From assembly GCA_001931535.1 (NCBI GenBank), contig CP016211.1, positions 13,004,377-13,068,376 on the forward strand: a DNA stretch of 64,000 bases, read 5' to 3'. This document shows positions 36,043 through 44,994 of the stretch, in pieces. The first letter of the stretch is position 1, and each line of letters begins with the position of its first letter. The notes under the pieces were generated by a model, which saw only the letters and a program-made list of their open reading frames with translations, was not told where the DNA came from and did not search any database. The position numbers and the translations under genes are program-made. Origin of the DNA: Minicystis rosea. Lineage in GTDB: Bacteria; Myxococcota_A; Polyangia; Polyangiales; Polyangiaceae.

Positions 36043-37773
36043 CTACCTCGCCGCGCGCCGCGGCTCCTCTGCTTCCAGCTCGGCAGCGGCCTCCGCTTCG
36101 GCGATCGCCTCCTCCTCCGCACTGCCGTGCGCGCGCAGCTCCTCGAAGGCCGCGATCGCGCCCGGAGCCACGATCTCGATCCAGCGGCGGCCCTCGGGGT
36201 AGGCAGCCAGCTCCTCGCCGAGGCGCGCGACCTCCGCGGCGCCCGCGCCGCCGCCCGCCGCGCGCACCAGATCCATGAGCAGCTCGTCGTGGCGCGAGGC
36301 GACCAGATGGGGCGGCGCGTTCGAAAGCGCCCGTCGCGCCTGGTCGAGCTTCCCGCTCCGCACGCAGCGCACCACCTCGACGCGGAGGCGCGCGGCGGCG
36401 CCGAGCACGTAGCCGGGCGGGAGGGCGGAGAGCTCGGCGGCCGCGTCATCGCCGCGATCGAGCGCGGCCAGCACGAAGGCGCGCTCGGCGAGGATGGCGG
36501 GGTACGTGGTCTCGCTGGTGGCCGCGCGCAGCGCCGGCGTGGGGAGCGCCGCCAGCGCGCGATCGCAAAAGGCGAGCGCGTCGTCGAGCGCGCCGCGGCG
36601 CTCGGCGATCTGGGCGAGCCCGAGGTGCGCGGCCGCCGCCGTGGTGCGCCGCCTGCTGCGCGCGATCTCCTCGAAGGCCGCGCGGCCCGCGTCGAGATCG
36701 CCGCGCATCACCAAAACCAGCGCGCGGCCGAGCCGGCGCTCGTCGCGGCGCGCCGGGACGATCAGCGGGGCGAAGTACGCGGCGTAGAACCCGAGAAACC
36801 CGGGCAGGGACACCGCCGCGAAGTCGAGCCAGCGCCCGATGGGGTTGCGATGGGAGGCGGACGTCAGCCAGGCGACCGCGAGCGTCCCCACCACGAACGC
36901 GATGGCGAGCGCGATGCCCGAGACGGTGAAGGCGCGCGGGGCCCGCCTCGGGGCGGCGGCGGGCGCGGGAGCGGCGGCAGGTGCGATCCTGCCGACCCAG
37001 GCGCCGAGGGCGGGCTCGTCGCCGGAAGCCTCCTCGCCGGAGGAGCGCGCGGGCGCTCGGTACACGCCCGGCGCGGAGGCGCGCAGCATGCGCTGGAAGG
37101 CCCGCATCAGCGCGCGCTCCCGCGGCGCGGTGACCTCGAAGAGCAGCGCTTCCTGCGTCGAGAGGAGATCGCGGAGCGCCGCGCGCTCGCCGCTCCGCTC
37201 CAGGATCACCGCCTCGGCGACCGCGACGTGCGCGAGCGCGGCGGGCGGCGCGTCCGGATCGGCGCGCACCGCGGCGATGTCGACGCGCGCCTCCTCGCGG
37301 CGATCCGCGTGGGCGCGCGCCATGGCGCGGAGGCCGCGCGCCACGGCCCGCACGCGCTCCCCCGACGCGCGCGCCAGCAGCCCGAGCGGCAGCGCGAGCA
37401 GCGCGTCCACCTGCTGCTCGGCCGCCGCGAAATCGCCGCGCTGGAGCGCGATGGCCGCGCGCTCTCGGGCGACGTCGCGGCGCGTCGCCGCGGTGCTCGA
37501 GGCGCGCTCCGCCTCGCGCAGCGCGGCCTCCGCCTCGGCGAAGCGGCCGGAGAGCACCTCGTCCGCGGCCTGCTCGAGCGGCCCCAGCGCGCGGGAGCGC
37601 GAGAGCCCCCACGCCCCGAGCGCGCCGAAGCCCGCGCCGAGCAGCGCGGTGATCAGCGCGCTCACACGGAAGTCGCGGTCGGCCACGAAGATCAGGCCGC
37701 CCGCGGCGACGCCCAGCGCGCCGAGCGCGGCCCAGCGCCGATACAGCGTGCCGAGCGGCGAGAGCTTCTTCAT
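36043..37773 (-). CDS. Membrane protein with TPR-like helical repeats, 576 aa
   Basis: Two N-terminal membrane helices (LGALGVAAGGLIFVA and ITALLGAGFGALGAWGL) precede Ala-rich TPR-like repeats (about 60-230). After a Pro/Ala linker two more helices follow (GIALAIAFVVGTLAVAWL and PGFLGFYAAYFAPLIV, about 285-345). A second repeat block follows (AAAAHLGLAQIAERRGALDD). The tail is Glu/Ala-rich. It is likely an inner-membrane scaffold with cytosolic TPR domains; no catalytic motif is seen. Part of this gene is duplicated in the scar at 34322-34403. Confidence 0.8.
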   Translation of the reverse strand: MKKLSPLGTLYRRWAALGALGVAAGGLIFVADRDFRVSALITALLGAGFGALGAWGLSRSRALGPLEQAADEVLSGRFAEAEAALREAERASSTAATRRDVARERAAIALQRGDFAAAEQQVDALLALPLGLLARASGERVRAVARGLRAMARAHADRREEARVDIAAVRADPDAPPAALAHVAVAEAVILERSGERAALRDLLSTQEALLFEVTAPRERALMRAFQRMLRASAPGVYRAPARSSGEEASGDEPALGAWVGRIAPAAAPAPAAAPRRAPRAFTVSGIALAIAFVVGTLAVAWLTSASHRNPIGRWLDFAAVSLPGFLGFYAAYFAPLIVPARRDERRLGRALVLVMRGDLDAGRAAFEEIARSRRRTTAAAAHLGLAQIAERRGALDDALAFCDRALAALPTPALRAATSETTYPAILAERAFVLAALDRGDDAAAELSALPPGYVLGAAARLRVEVVRCVRSGKLDQARRALSNAPPHLVASRHDELLMDLVRAAGGGAGAAEVARLGEELAAYPEGRRWIEIVAPGAIAAFEELRAHGSAEEEAIAEAEAAAELEAEEPRRAAR

Positions 37774-37834
37774 GACCCGCCGAACGTACCGCCGCGCCCG
37801 GGCGTCGCGCCGGATTTCGGCGAGGTGCGGATAG

Positions 37835-37894
37835 CGCTACCTGCGTGACCTGTTTCGGGTGCTGCCGCACTGGCCCCGTGATCGGTACCTCGAG
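37835..37894 (+). pseudogene. IS66-like transposase C-terminal scrap
   Basis: About 20 codons encode YLRDLFRVLPHWPRDRYLE, resembling the C-terminal segment of IS66-type transposases (YLRDL-RVLPHWPRDR-LEL). A stop lies just upstream in frame and the match ends after RYLE. No terminal repeats are seen. It marks a past insertion. Confidence 0.55.
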
Positions 37895-38051
37895 CAACCA
37901 GCCGTGCAACGGCGGCTGCTGCTTCCACCGGAACACTTGGTCGAGATCGTCGGAGGAGCGCAGCGTGATCGCGAACTTCGAGAGGGTCAGATCACGAAGA
38001 TCGAGGGACGCCGGGCTTCATGGGACGGTGCGCGGAGGACGGCCGAGAGCC

Positions 38052-39245
38052 TCAATTGCAAGACGGCAGCACCGGCCCTCCGCCGCTCGGCAGCAACCAC
38101 GCGCGCACCTCCGTCACGTCGTCGGCCGCGTCGATCACCGCCAGTCGCTCGAACATCGGCAGACCGGGCGGCGTATCCACGGGATCGAACTGGAACACCG
38201 AGCTCGCCGAACCCATCTGCGCGCCCCGTGACAGCCGCACCCAGCGGGAGCTCTGCACCCACGTCTCGGCGAAGGCGCCGAGCACGTTGCTCGACGACGC
38301 GAGCTTCAGGCACGGCAAGAGCTTGGTGCCAGTCGCGAGCCCCGGCTCGGGCGCGTCCACCGGCGTCGAGCCGACCACGACGGGCCCTTTCCCCGCGGGT
38401 ACCACCGGGACCTCGGCGCGCTCCACGTGGGGGCCGAGGTGCATCATCAACAGTGCTCCGGAGTCCTGCGTGGCGCGCCCGCAGGTCTCCACGGTATCGG
38501 TGCCTCCCACGACGGCGCCCGAGCCCCACTTCAGCGAGGCCGAGTTGTTGGGGTTCATGATGTCGGCCACGTCGTCGGTGTGGGCCAATCCCCAGGTGTG
38601 ACCGAGCTCGTGGAGCGCGGTGGAGGCGAGGACCGTCGCCGCGCCGTCGGCGTCCACGGGGATCAAGAGCGCTCCGCTGTCGGCGAAGACGAGCGCGGTG
38701 TTCGCGGGATTGGCGTCGTCGCAATCGAGCCCGGCGGCCACTCCAGCGGCGAAGGACGGCGCGCCGACATCGTCGGGCGAGCCTCCGATCACGACCTCGG
38801 TGAAGGGGACGGTCGGGCGGCGCGTCGTCACCGACACATCGAACGGCGCCAGCGTCGCGACGACCAGCGCCGTGGTCTTGGTGATGATCGCCTGTCGCAA
38901 CGCGCTGTCGGGGTGGGGACCGATCGCCGCGGCGAAGCCGGAGATCACCGTCTTGGGTTGATTGCCGAACGCCAGGATCCCCGAGGTGCGCGCGGGCGCG
39001 TCGTCCGGCCCCGCGGTCCAGACGGTGCCATTGAAGTTCAGGTAAACGACATGCTTTGCCTGGGGCAGCCCGCCTCCGCCACCGCCAGTCGACGCGCCCG
39101 AGGAGGACGTGTCCGCCGAGCCCGACGAGGAGGCGCCTCCCCCTCCGGCCGATGTCGAGCCGTGCTCCTCCGGCGTGGAAGAGCAGGCCAGAAAGCCGAG
39201 GGCGAGCGCGGACAGGAGCACGGAGATCTGGGAGCGGGGGTTCAT
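38052..39245 (-). CDS. Metzincin-type zinc metalloprotease lipoprotein, 397 aa
   Basis: A lipoprotein-type signal (FLAC, Cys21) and a Ser/Gly linker of about 35 residues precede the catalytic domain. The zinc site is HELGHTWGLAH (H212, E213, H216, H222), and the Met-turn is IMNP (M230), the hallmark of metzincins. The segment LNFNGTVWTAG begins the domain and a Cys pair (DCDD, TCGR) may form a disulfide. It probably cleaves proteins outside the cell. The C-terminal 100 residues (AFAETWVQSSRWVRL) are a separate beta-rich part. Confidence 0.88.
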   Translation of the reverse strand: MNPRSQISVLLSALALGFLACSSTPEEHGSTSAGGGGASSSGSADTSSSGASTGGGGGGLPQAKHVVYLNFNGTVWTAGPDDAPARTSGILAFGNQPKTVISGFAAAIGPHPDSALRQAIITKTTALVVATLAPFDVSVTTRRPTVPFTEVVIGGSPDDVGAPSFAAGVAAGLDCDDANPANTALVFADSGALLIPVDADGAATVLASTALHELGHTWGLAHTDDVADIMNPNNSASLKWGSGAVVGGTDTVETCGRATQDSGALLMMHLGPHVERAEVPVVPAGKGPVVVGSTPVDAPEPGLATGTKLLPCLKLASSSNVLGAFAETWVQSSRWVRLSRGAQMGSASSVFQFDPVDTPPGLPMFERLAVIDAADDVTEVRAWLLPSGGGPVLPSCN

Positions 39246-39655
39246 TGCCGCGGTGGGTTGCGTTGCACCCCTGCAAATTCACGTGAGCGCTCATCGGCGG
39301 GTCGACGAGGTGCGCGGCTTGGCCGCACATCCGCCGGGCGTGGGCAGAAAGTATCTGCTGGCAGCGTCCGGGCCGTGATCGGGACGGGCGGGAAGCCCCT
39401 CCATCTTCATCTTCTTGGTGGCGCTCACAGAGAGGTGGTCGAGGGCGGGGGCACGCCCCGGCCCCTCTCACGTTCAGGGCTGGGGAGGCATGGTAGTCGA
39501 CCGCACGCGCGCTATTGAGCCGCGCGTGCGCCAGACGCGACGCCGACCTGATCCTCACGCCGACGTACCTGCTCGTCGTGTTGACGTCTCGCGAGCGCCG
39601 AGCCTGGCTTCGCCCCTTGGTGCAGCGGTTCAACAAGGCTGGCTTCGCTGATTGG
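39246..39655. other. Gene-free spacer
   Basis: This 410-bp region has no supportable gene. Its open frames are Arg/Pro-rich. It contains GAAGCCCCTCCA followed by CTTCTTGGT near 39391, which also occurs in altered form near 34450 by the SSB tail, hinting at shared repeat or rearranged DNA. Confidence 0.35.
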
Positions 39656-40594
39656 TCACATCGCACTCCCTGCGTGTCCGTCGAATCGCGCCAGCCATTC
39701 GCCCGTTCCATAGCCCGGGTCCGACTCGGCAAAGATCGCCGGATGCCGTTGCAGCCGCAGAGACGCCAACAACGAGCCGGCGCGTCGGTAGGGGGTCATC
39801 TCGTCCTTGTCCGGATAGCCCAAGGCCGGTGACGGACCGGCCTGGATCACCCAGCAGCCCGGCAGCTCATGCACCGGGCACACGCTCCCCAGTTCCTTGC
39901 GCACCTCTTCCAGGGCGGGCAGTCGCTGCTGAAGCCCCTTACCCATGAGCGTGAGCCAGTTCACGCACTTGATGGCGGGCGCACCGGAATGCTGCAGGGC
40001 GATGATGGTCGAGTCCATACAGTTCAGATCGATGCCCGGGTACTTCTTTGCGAGCATCAGCATCTGGCTCGCGGCCTCGTTCTCGTACTCTCCTTCCGGA
40101 TCCCAATTGACCGCGAAGCCTGCGTGCCCCGAGTCGAAGTCGAAACCCTCGACCACCTCGGCCAGCAGGTTCGCGACGCTTTCGTATCCGGTGTCCATGA
40201 ACCGGGATGGAAGAATGAGCCGCACCGCGCCCACCCGCGTTTCTTCTTCCTGATCGGCCAGCAGGTAGAAGCCATGCTCCGAGGGCTCGTCCTTGTCGTT
40301 GCCGCCTTCGAGACTCAGCATGTAGATGCCTTTGCCCTTTCCCCTGCGCTTGCGGAACCAGTCGGGCAGCAACTGCAAGGAGTCGGCCTTGAGCGGCCTG
40401 GAGCCCTCCATCGATTCGGTTCGGTAGAACTTCAGGTGGCTGCCGATCAGGCGGAGCGCCTTCGCATAGAAGCTCTGGATGCCTTGCGCGTGATCGAACA
40501 TCGAGCCGCGCCAATACAGCGTGATGTCGGTCACGAGCCGCAGGTAGACTCCACCGTCGCCGGAGAAAACCATTCTGTTGGTTGCATCGCTCAT
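39656..40594 (-). CDS. DUF3396-type (type VI secretion immunity family) protein, 312 aa
   Basis: The sequence resembles DUF3396, annotated in many genomes as type VI immunity proteins that neutralise a paired toxin. Features are ITLYWRGSMFDHAQGIQSFY, PDWFRKRRGKGKGIYMLSL, then HAGFAVNWDPEGEYENEA and YPGIDLNCMD. No signal peptide is present, so it acts in the cytosol. An AGAGGGA ribosome binding site lies before the ATG. Base composition is visibly lower in GC than neighbours. No toxin, VgrG, Rhs or PAAR gene is next to it, so it is an orphan antidote in this window. Confidence 0.72.
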   Translation of the reverse strand: MSDATNRMVFSGDGGVYLRLVTDITLYWRGSMFDHAQGIQSFYAKALRLIGSHLKFYRTESMEGSRPLKADSLQLLPDWFRKRRGKGKGIYMLSLEGGNDKDEPSEHGFYLLADQEEETRVGAVRLILPSRFMDTGYESVANLLAEVVEGFDFDSGHAGFAVNWDPEGEYENEAASQMLMLAKKYPGIDLNCMDSTIIALQHSGAPAIKCVNWLTLMGKGLQQRLPALEEVRKELGSVCPVHELPGCWVIQAGPSPALGYPDKDEMTPYRRAGSLLASLRLQRHPAIFAESDPGYGTGEWLARFDGHAGSAM

Positions 40595-40926
40595 GGGTGT
40601 TCCCTCTTTATTAAGGAATCGCCACTCCCGTCATCGATCTTCACCGGCCTGTGCCAGTGGCCAGCTCCTGCTGCTGCAGCTTTTGTGTGTCGACCGATGA
40701 GCCGTCGCGAACGCTCTTCTTGGGAATCCCACGTTGGAGCGCATGTGCTTGGACTGGGGGATCAGGTCGATGAAGACGAGCTCACTTACCTGGCACCTAC
40801 GGACATGCAGCGTTGCTGCTTGGCGGCGACGGCAATGGCATTCCTAAATCATCGATGATGCACTCGAGGAGCTCGTCACTTCGTGAATCATCGAGGGGCG
40901 CGACCGTCGCCCCCATCGACGCTCGC
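40595..40926. other. Gene-free spacer with lower GC
   Basis: These 332 bp lie between the two immunity-type genes. They contain AT-richer stretches and no convincing start. One minus-strand frame of about 50 codons looks protein-like but has no ribosome binding site, and could be the end of a lost toxin gene; I cannot identify it. Confidence 0.35.
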
Positions 40927-41478
40927 TCACGGCGGGGCTTCGAACCCGAAGACGTGCGCCAGGTACGCCGCGAACGATTCGTACTTCCACCAGAACTCGA
41001 TCCGCTTGTGGCACCCGAGCACCCGGAGCGTTTTGCGGCCGGGCTCGAGCATCAACAAGTGCTCCTGGTCCGAGCCAGGGCTCGGGAGCACCACGGCGTG
41101 CACGTCGGCGAGCGACGGCTCCGGCAGGCTCTTGAGCCAGTAGCCCAGCACGTCGTCGCCGACGTCCTCCATGAGCTCCTCGAGCTCCTCTTCCACGTCC
41201 TCGTCGTCGCTCTCCTGCATGCGATCGAGCCACTTCTGCAACGTCTTCCGCAGCGGGGAGGAGCGAAACGCCTTCTGGTCCTTCTTCAGGAGCGGAAACC
41301 AGGCCGCGTCGTATTGCAGCCACGCCACGAGGTCGGCAGGAAGCTTCTCCCCGGTGGGCAGCTTCAGCCCCGCAAGCACACCCGCAGGCAGCGGCTTCGG
41401 GCTCCGATACGTCTTTCCGTGGGACTTTGCGACGTCGCCTTGCGCGCGCAGGCGCCCAATCACGTCTTTCATCGACAT
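40927..41478 (-). CDS. SMI1/KNR4-like protein, 183 aa
   Basis: This is a SMI1/KNR4 (SUKH)-like protein, a superfamily dominated by immunity proteins to polymorphic toxins. The features are PLPAGVLAGLKLPTGEKLPADLVAWLQYDAAWF (residues about 25-60, with an early Leu-Pro-Asp/Ala-Leu pattern), an acidic stretch ESDDEDVEEELEELMED, and WWKYESFAAYLAHVFG at the end. The start ATG-TCG-ATG is chosen because GAGGGTGG lies about 10 bp upstream; earlier in-frame codons look like shadow. It lies next to the DUF3396-type gene in the same direction. Confidence 0.7.
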   Translation of the reverse strand: MSMKDVIGRLRAQGDVAKSHGKTYRSPKPLPAGVLAGLKLPTGEKLPADLVAWLQYDAAWFPLLKKDQKAFRSSPLRKTLQKWLDRMQESDDEDVEEELEELMEDVGDDVLGYWLKSLPEPSLADVHAVVLPSPGSDQEHLLMLEPGRKTLRVLGCHKRIEFWWKYESFAAYLAHVFGFEAPP

Positions 41479-41683
41479 CGACACGAGGCCACCCTCGGCC
41501 TGCCCCTCCGGCGAGTCAAGCGCGGGGCCCGAGGCCAGGAGCCATCGCCGGCGGTGCTCGCCCATGCGCACCAGGCCGGCCCCCCGGCCTTCGCGGGTGA
41601 TTGGCCAGCCGATGGCGAGCGATCAATAGGCGTCGGGGCGAGTCGCCGATGAACGACGAGCTCTCCCGGCGGTACGGTGTGCG

Positions 41684-43192
41684 CTACTCGTCGTCGCCGA
41701 GATCGGGGTAGTCGCCCGGCGCGAGGTTGTCGAAGCGGGTGCACGAGGAGGTGAAGCGGGTGAGCACCTTGCCCGTGGGGCCGTTACGCTGCTTGGCGAT
41801 GATGATCTCGGCGAGGCCCTTCGCGTTCGTGGTCTCCGGGTTGTAGTAGTCGTCCCGGTAGATGAACATGATCATGTCGGCGTCCTGCTCGATGGCGCCG
41901 GACTCGCGGAGGTCGGAGAGCTGAGGGCGCTTGTCCTTGGTGGTACGCGTCTCGACCGAGCGGTTCAGCTGGCTGAGGGCGATCACGGGGACGGAGAGCT
42001 CCTTGGAGAGCTGCTTCAAGCCACGAGAGATCTCGCTGATCTCCTGCTCGCGGCTGTTGACGCCGTCGCGGCCCTTCATGAGCTGGAGGTAGTCGATGAT
42101 CACGAGGCCCACCTTGCGCTCGGCGGAGGTGGGGGTGGCTTCGCGATCGTACTCGGCTTGGATGCGGCGGACCTTGGCGCGCACCTCGAGGAGCGAGATG
42201 GCGGGCGTGTCGTCGAGCCAGATGGGCACCGAGGAGAGCCACGAGGCCGCGTCGGTGAGCTTGCGCCAGTCGTCGGGCTGGAGGTGGCCCTGGCGGACCT
42301 TGCCGACGTCGACCCGGCCCTCGGAGCAGACCATACGAACGGCGAGCTGCTCGCGCGGCATTTCGAGGGAGAAGACGATGCAGCCGAAGCCGGGCTCCTG
42401 CCGCTCGACGCCGTGGCCACCCTCGCCGGGCCCGGGGCTGACGACGGTGCGCGGGGCCGCGACGTTGGCGGCCATGTTCATGACGAAGGACGTCTTCCCC
42501 ATGCCCGGCCGGGCCGCGACGATGATGAGCTCGCCCGGGTGCAGACCCGAGGTCATGGCGTCGATGCGCTCGAAGCCGGTGGAGACGCCGGTGATGCGAT
42601 CGCCGCGCTCGGCGGCGGCGGTGATCTGCTGGAAGGCGGCGCGCAGGACGACGTTGATGGGGAGCGCCGAGTTCTTCGCGGCGGTCCGGGCGAGCTCGTA
42701 GATGGCTTGCTCGGCGCCGTCGACGAAGGACTGCGGATCGCCGACGTCGCCGTAGCCCTCGGCGGCGACGCGCTGGCAGGTGGCGATGAGGGCGCGGAGC
42801 CGCCACTTCTCGTAGACGACCTGCGCGTGGGCGCCGACGTGCGCGACCGCGGGCGTCGCGTCGGCGAGCTGCGCGAGGTACGTGGCGCCGCCGATCTGCG
42901 CGAGGCGCTCGCGATCGCGCAGGTACGACGCGACCGAGACGATGTCGATGGGCGTGCCCGCGATCGCGAGCTGCGTCATCGCCTCGAAGATGCGGCCGTT
43001 GGCGTCGCTGTAGAAATGCTCGGGCTTCAGGACCTCGAGCACGCGATCGAGCGCCTCGCGCGAGAGGAGGATGGCCGAGAGCACCGCGGCCTCGGCATCG
43101 AGATCGTGCGGCGGGACACGGCCGGCGATGATGGCCGGCTCGAGCTTTTGCGGAGGGCGTCCGCCTCTTCTTTGCTGACCCGACGGGTTCAT
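41684..43192 (-). CDS. dnaB: Replicative DNA helicase DnaB, 502 aa
   Basis: This is a complete DnaB: N-terminal helical domain (about 28-170), linker, and RecA-like motor with Walker A ARPGMGKT (227-234), FSLEM, Walker B VIIDYLQLM, ALSQLNRSVE and SDLRESGAIEQDAD. It unwinds DNA at the replication fork as a hexamer. Between Walker A and FSLEM there is an unusual insertion of about 24 residues (247-270), rich in Gly, Pro and Glu, absent from E. coli DnaB. It should form a surface loop. No replication origin is evident nearby. Confidence 0.96.
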   Translation of the reverse strand: MNPSGQQRRGGRPPQKLEPAIIAGRVPPHDLDAEAAVLSAILLSREALDRVLEVLKPEHFYSDANGRIFEAMTQLAIAGTPIDIVSVASYLRDRERLAQIGGATYLAQLADATPAVAHVGAHAQVVYEKWRLRALIATCQRVAAEGYGDVGDPQSFVDGAEQAIYELARTAAKNSALPINVVLRAAFQQITAAAERGDRITGVSTGFERIDAMTSGLHPGELIIVAARPGMGKTSFVMNMAANVAAPRTVVSPGPGEGGHGVERQEPGFGCIVFSLEMPREQLAVRMVCSEGRVDVGKVRQGHLQPDDWRKLTDAASWLSSVPIWLDDTPAISLLEVRAKVRRIQAEYDREATPTSAERKVGLVIIDYLQLMKGRDGVNSREQEISEISRGLKQLSKELSVPVIALSQLNRSVETRTTKDKRPQLSDLRESGAIEQDADMIMFIYRDDYYNPETTNAKGLAEIIIAKQRNGPTGKVLTRFTSSCTRFDNLAPGDYPDLGDDE

Positions 43193-43872
43193 GCGTCCAC
43201 CGGAGCGCCTCGGGCGACGGCCCGAGCGCGAGCACGTTCAACAAGAAGGCCACAGCGCGCCCACGGTTTTTCCACAGGTGCGTGGCCCAAATGACAGACG
43301 CCCCGAGGGGCGAAGCCCTCGAGGCGCCGGGTTTAGAGAACAGTACTTATCAGAGATTCACGCGCCGCGCGACAATCCCGAATGGGTTCATGGGACGTAG
43401 TCCGACCCACCAGGCGCGATTACCGCGCGCGCCTCGGCGACGTCGTCGCGGCACGTGGCGAGCGCGTCGTGTGCGTCGACATGGGCGGGCGCGTGATGCG
43501 CGCGCATCGGCACGCGTGCGGTGCGGTGCGCTCGCTGGGCGAGAGAGCGCGCATCGGCTCGTGAGCGCGGGCGTGCACGTCGCGGGCGCGTGGGACGAGA
43601 CGTCGCGCAAGTGCGGCGTTCGGGGCGTGTCGCGGGCGCTCGTGGGACGAGAGGGCGCGGCGCTCGCGCATCGTTCCGGCCGTGATCGTGGGCGCTCACG
43701 CCTGCATGAATCATCCGCGACGGAAGCGTGGAGAAGGCGTGAAAGACGCGGAGCCTGGGGCACGTGGAGCATGCTGCGAGAGCGCTACAGGATCTCCTTG
43801 TCGTTGTGGAATCTCGCCCGTATGGTGCGCGCGATCCGAGGCGGGCGTGAGCCCGCATGGTAGGCGGCGCGC
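43193..43872. other. Long gene-free region between dnaB and carA
   Basis: The 680-bp divergent region has no gene I can support. A frame at 43382-43564 (60 codons) lacks a ribosome binding site. The first 90 bp, upstream of dnaB, hold an AT-rich patch GGTTTTTCCACAGG. The part upstream of carA (43400-43860) is a CG-alternating stretch without clear hairpins. Its length would allow a leader that senses pyrimidines or arginine, but no such structure is visible. Confidence 0.4.
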
Positions 43873-44991
43873 ATGATCGAACCTCCGAAGATGAAGCTCG
43901 TGCTCGAGGACGGCACGACGATGACGGGCGCCTGCTTCGGCGCCGCGAGCCCCGTGGCCGGCGAGGTGGTGTTCAACACCGGCATGAGCGGCTACGTGGA
44001 GACCCTCACGGATCCCTCGTATCGCGGGCAGATCCTGGTGACCACGTACCCGCTCGTGGGCAACTACGGCGTGCCGGCGCCGCGCGAGGCAGGCAGCATC
44101 GCGCGGCCGTTCGAGGCCGACACGATCCAGGTGCAGGGGCTCGTGGTGCAGAACTACGTGGACGCCTACAGCCACCACGCGGCGACGCGATCGCTCGGCG
44201 CTTGGCTGGCGAGCGAGGGCGTGCCCGCGGTGACGGGCATCGACACGCGCACGCTGACGCGCAAGCTCCGCGAGTTCGGCACCATGCGCGGCTGGCTCTT
44301 CCCCGCCGACATGGAGCTCGAGCGCGTGAAGCAGCGCGCGGGCACCGTGGAGATGCGCGAGGAGGTCTTCCGCCTCGTGTCCCCGAAGGAGACGATCCGC
44401 TACGCGGGCGGCGAGCAGAAGATCCTCCTCGTCGACGCGGGCGCGAAGGACAACATCGTGCGCAGCCTGCTCGAGCGCGGCTGCTCGGTGGTGCGCGCCC
44501 CGTGGCACGCGCGGGACCTCCTCGATCTCGCCAAGGAGTGCGACGGCATCATGCTCGGCAACGGCCCCGGCGATCCCAAGGATCTCGCGCCGCTCATCGA
44601 GCAGGTGCGCGTGCTCCTCGGCACGTACCCGCGGCCCATCTTCGGCATCTGCCTCGGCAACCAGATCCTCGCGCTCGCCGCCGGCGGCGACACGTACAAG
44701 CTCCCCTACGGCCACCGCGGGGTGAACCAGCCGGTGCAGGATCTGCTCACGCGCCGCTGCTACGTGACGAGCCAGAACCACGGGTACGCGGTGCGCGACA
44801 GCTCGCTGCCCGCCGACTGGGAGCCGTGGTTCGTGAACATCAACGACGGCACCAACGAGGGCATCCGCTCGCGCACGCGGCCCTTCTTCAGCGTGCAGTT
44901 CCACCCCGAGTCGAGCCCCGGTCCCGAGGACGCGGCGTTCCTCTTCGACGACTTCCTGCGCCTCGTCGGCGCCATGGCCAAAAGGAGCTGA
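43873..44991 (+). CDS. carA: Carbamoyl-phosphate synthase small subunit, 372 aa
   Basis: CarA splits glutamine and passes ammonia to CarB, for pyrimidines and arginine. The glutaminase triad is present: C260 in FGICLGNQ, H344 and E346 in QFHPE. Asn263 replaces the His found after LG in E. coli. The C-terminal part (VTSQNHGYAV, NDGTNEG, SVQFHPE) resembles the glutaminase part of eukaryotic CAD (TSQNHGFAV, NDGSNEG, SVQFHPE) more than E. coli CarA (ITAQNHGFAV, FDGTLQG, SFQGHPE). Its stop lies 3 bp before carB. Confidence 0.95.
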   Translation: MIEPPKMKLVLEDGTTMTGACFGAASPVAGEVVFNTGMSGYVETLTDPSYRGQILVTTYPLVGNYGVPAPREAGSIARPFEADTIQVQGLVVQNYVDAYSHHAATRSLGAWLASEGVPAVTGIDTRTLTRKLREFGTMRGWLFPADMELERVKQRAGTVEMREEVFRLVSPKETIRYAGGEQKILLVDAGAKDNIVRSLLERGCSVVRAPWHARDLLDLAKECDGIMLGNGPGDPKDLAPLIEQVRVLLGTYPRPIFGICLGNQILALAAGGDTYKLPYGHRGVNQPVQDLLTRRCYVTSQNHGYAVRDSSLPADWEPWFVNINDGTNEGIRSRTRPFFSVQFHPESSPGPEDAAFLFDDFLRLVGAMAKRS

Positions 44992-44994
44992 GAG

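Noticed and set aside
43193..43290. TTTTCCACA near dnaB (43269-43277) as a DnaA box and possible origin.
   Set aside because: It is a single one-mismatch match in a GC-rich genome, with no cluster, AT-rich unwinding element or origin-associated genes.
43382..43564. A 60-codon frame upstream of carA.
   Set aside because: No ribosome binding site, no recognisable protein, and codon use no better than the surrounding non-coding DNA.
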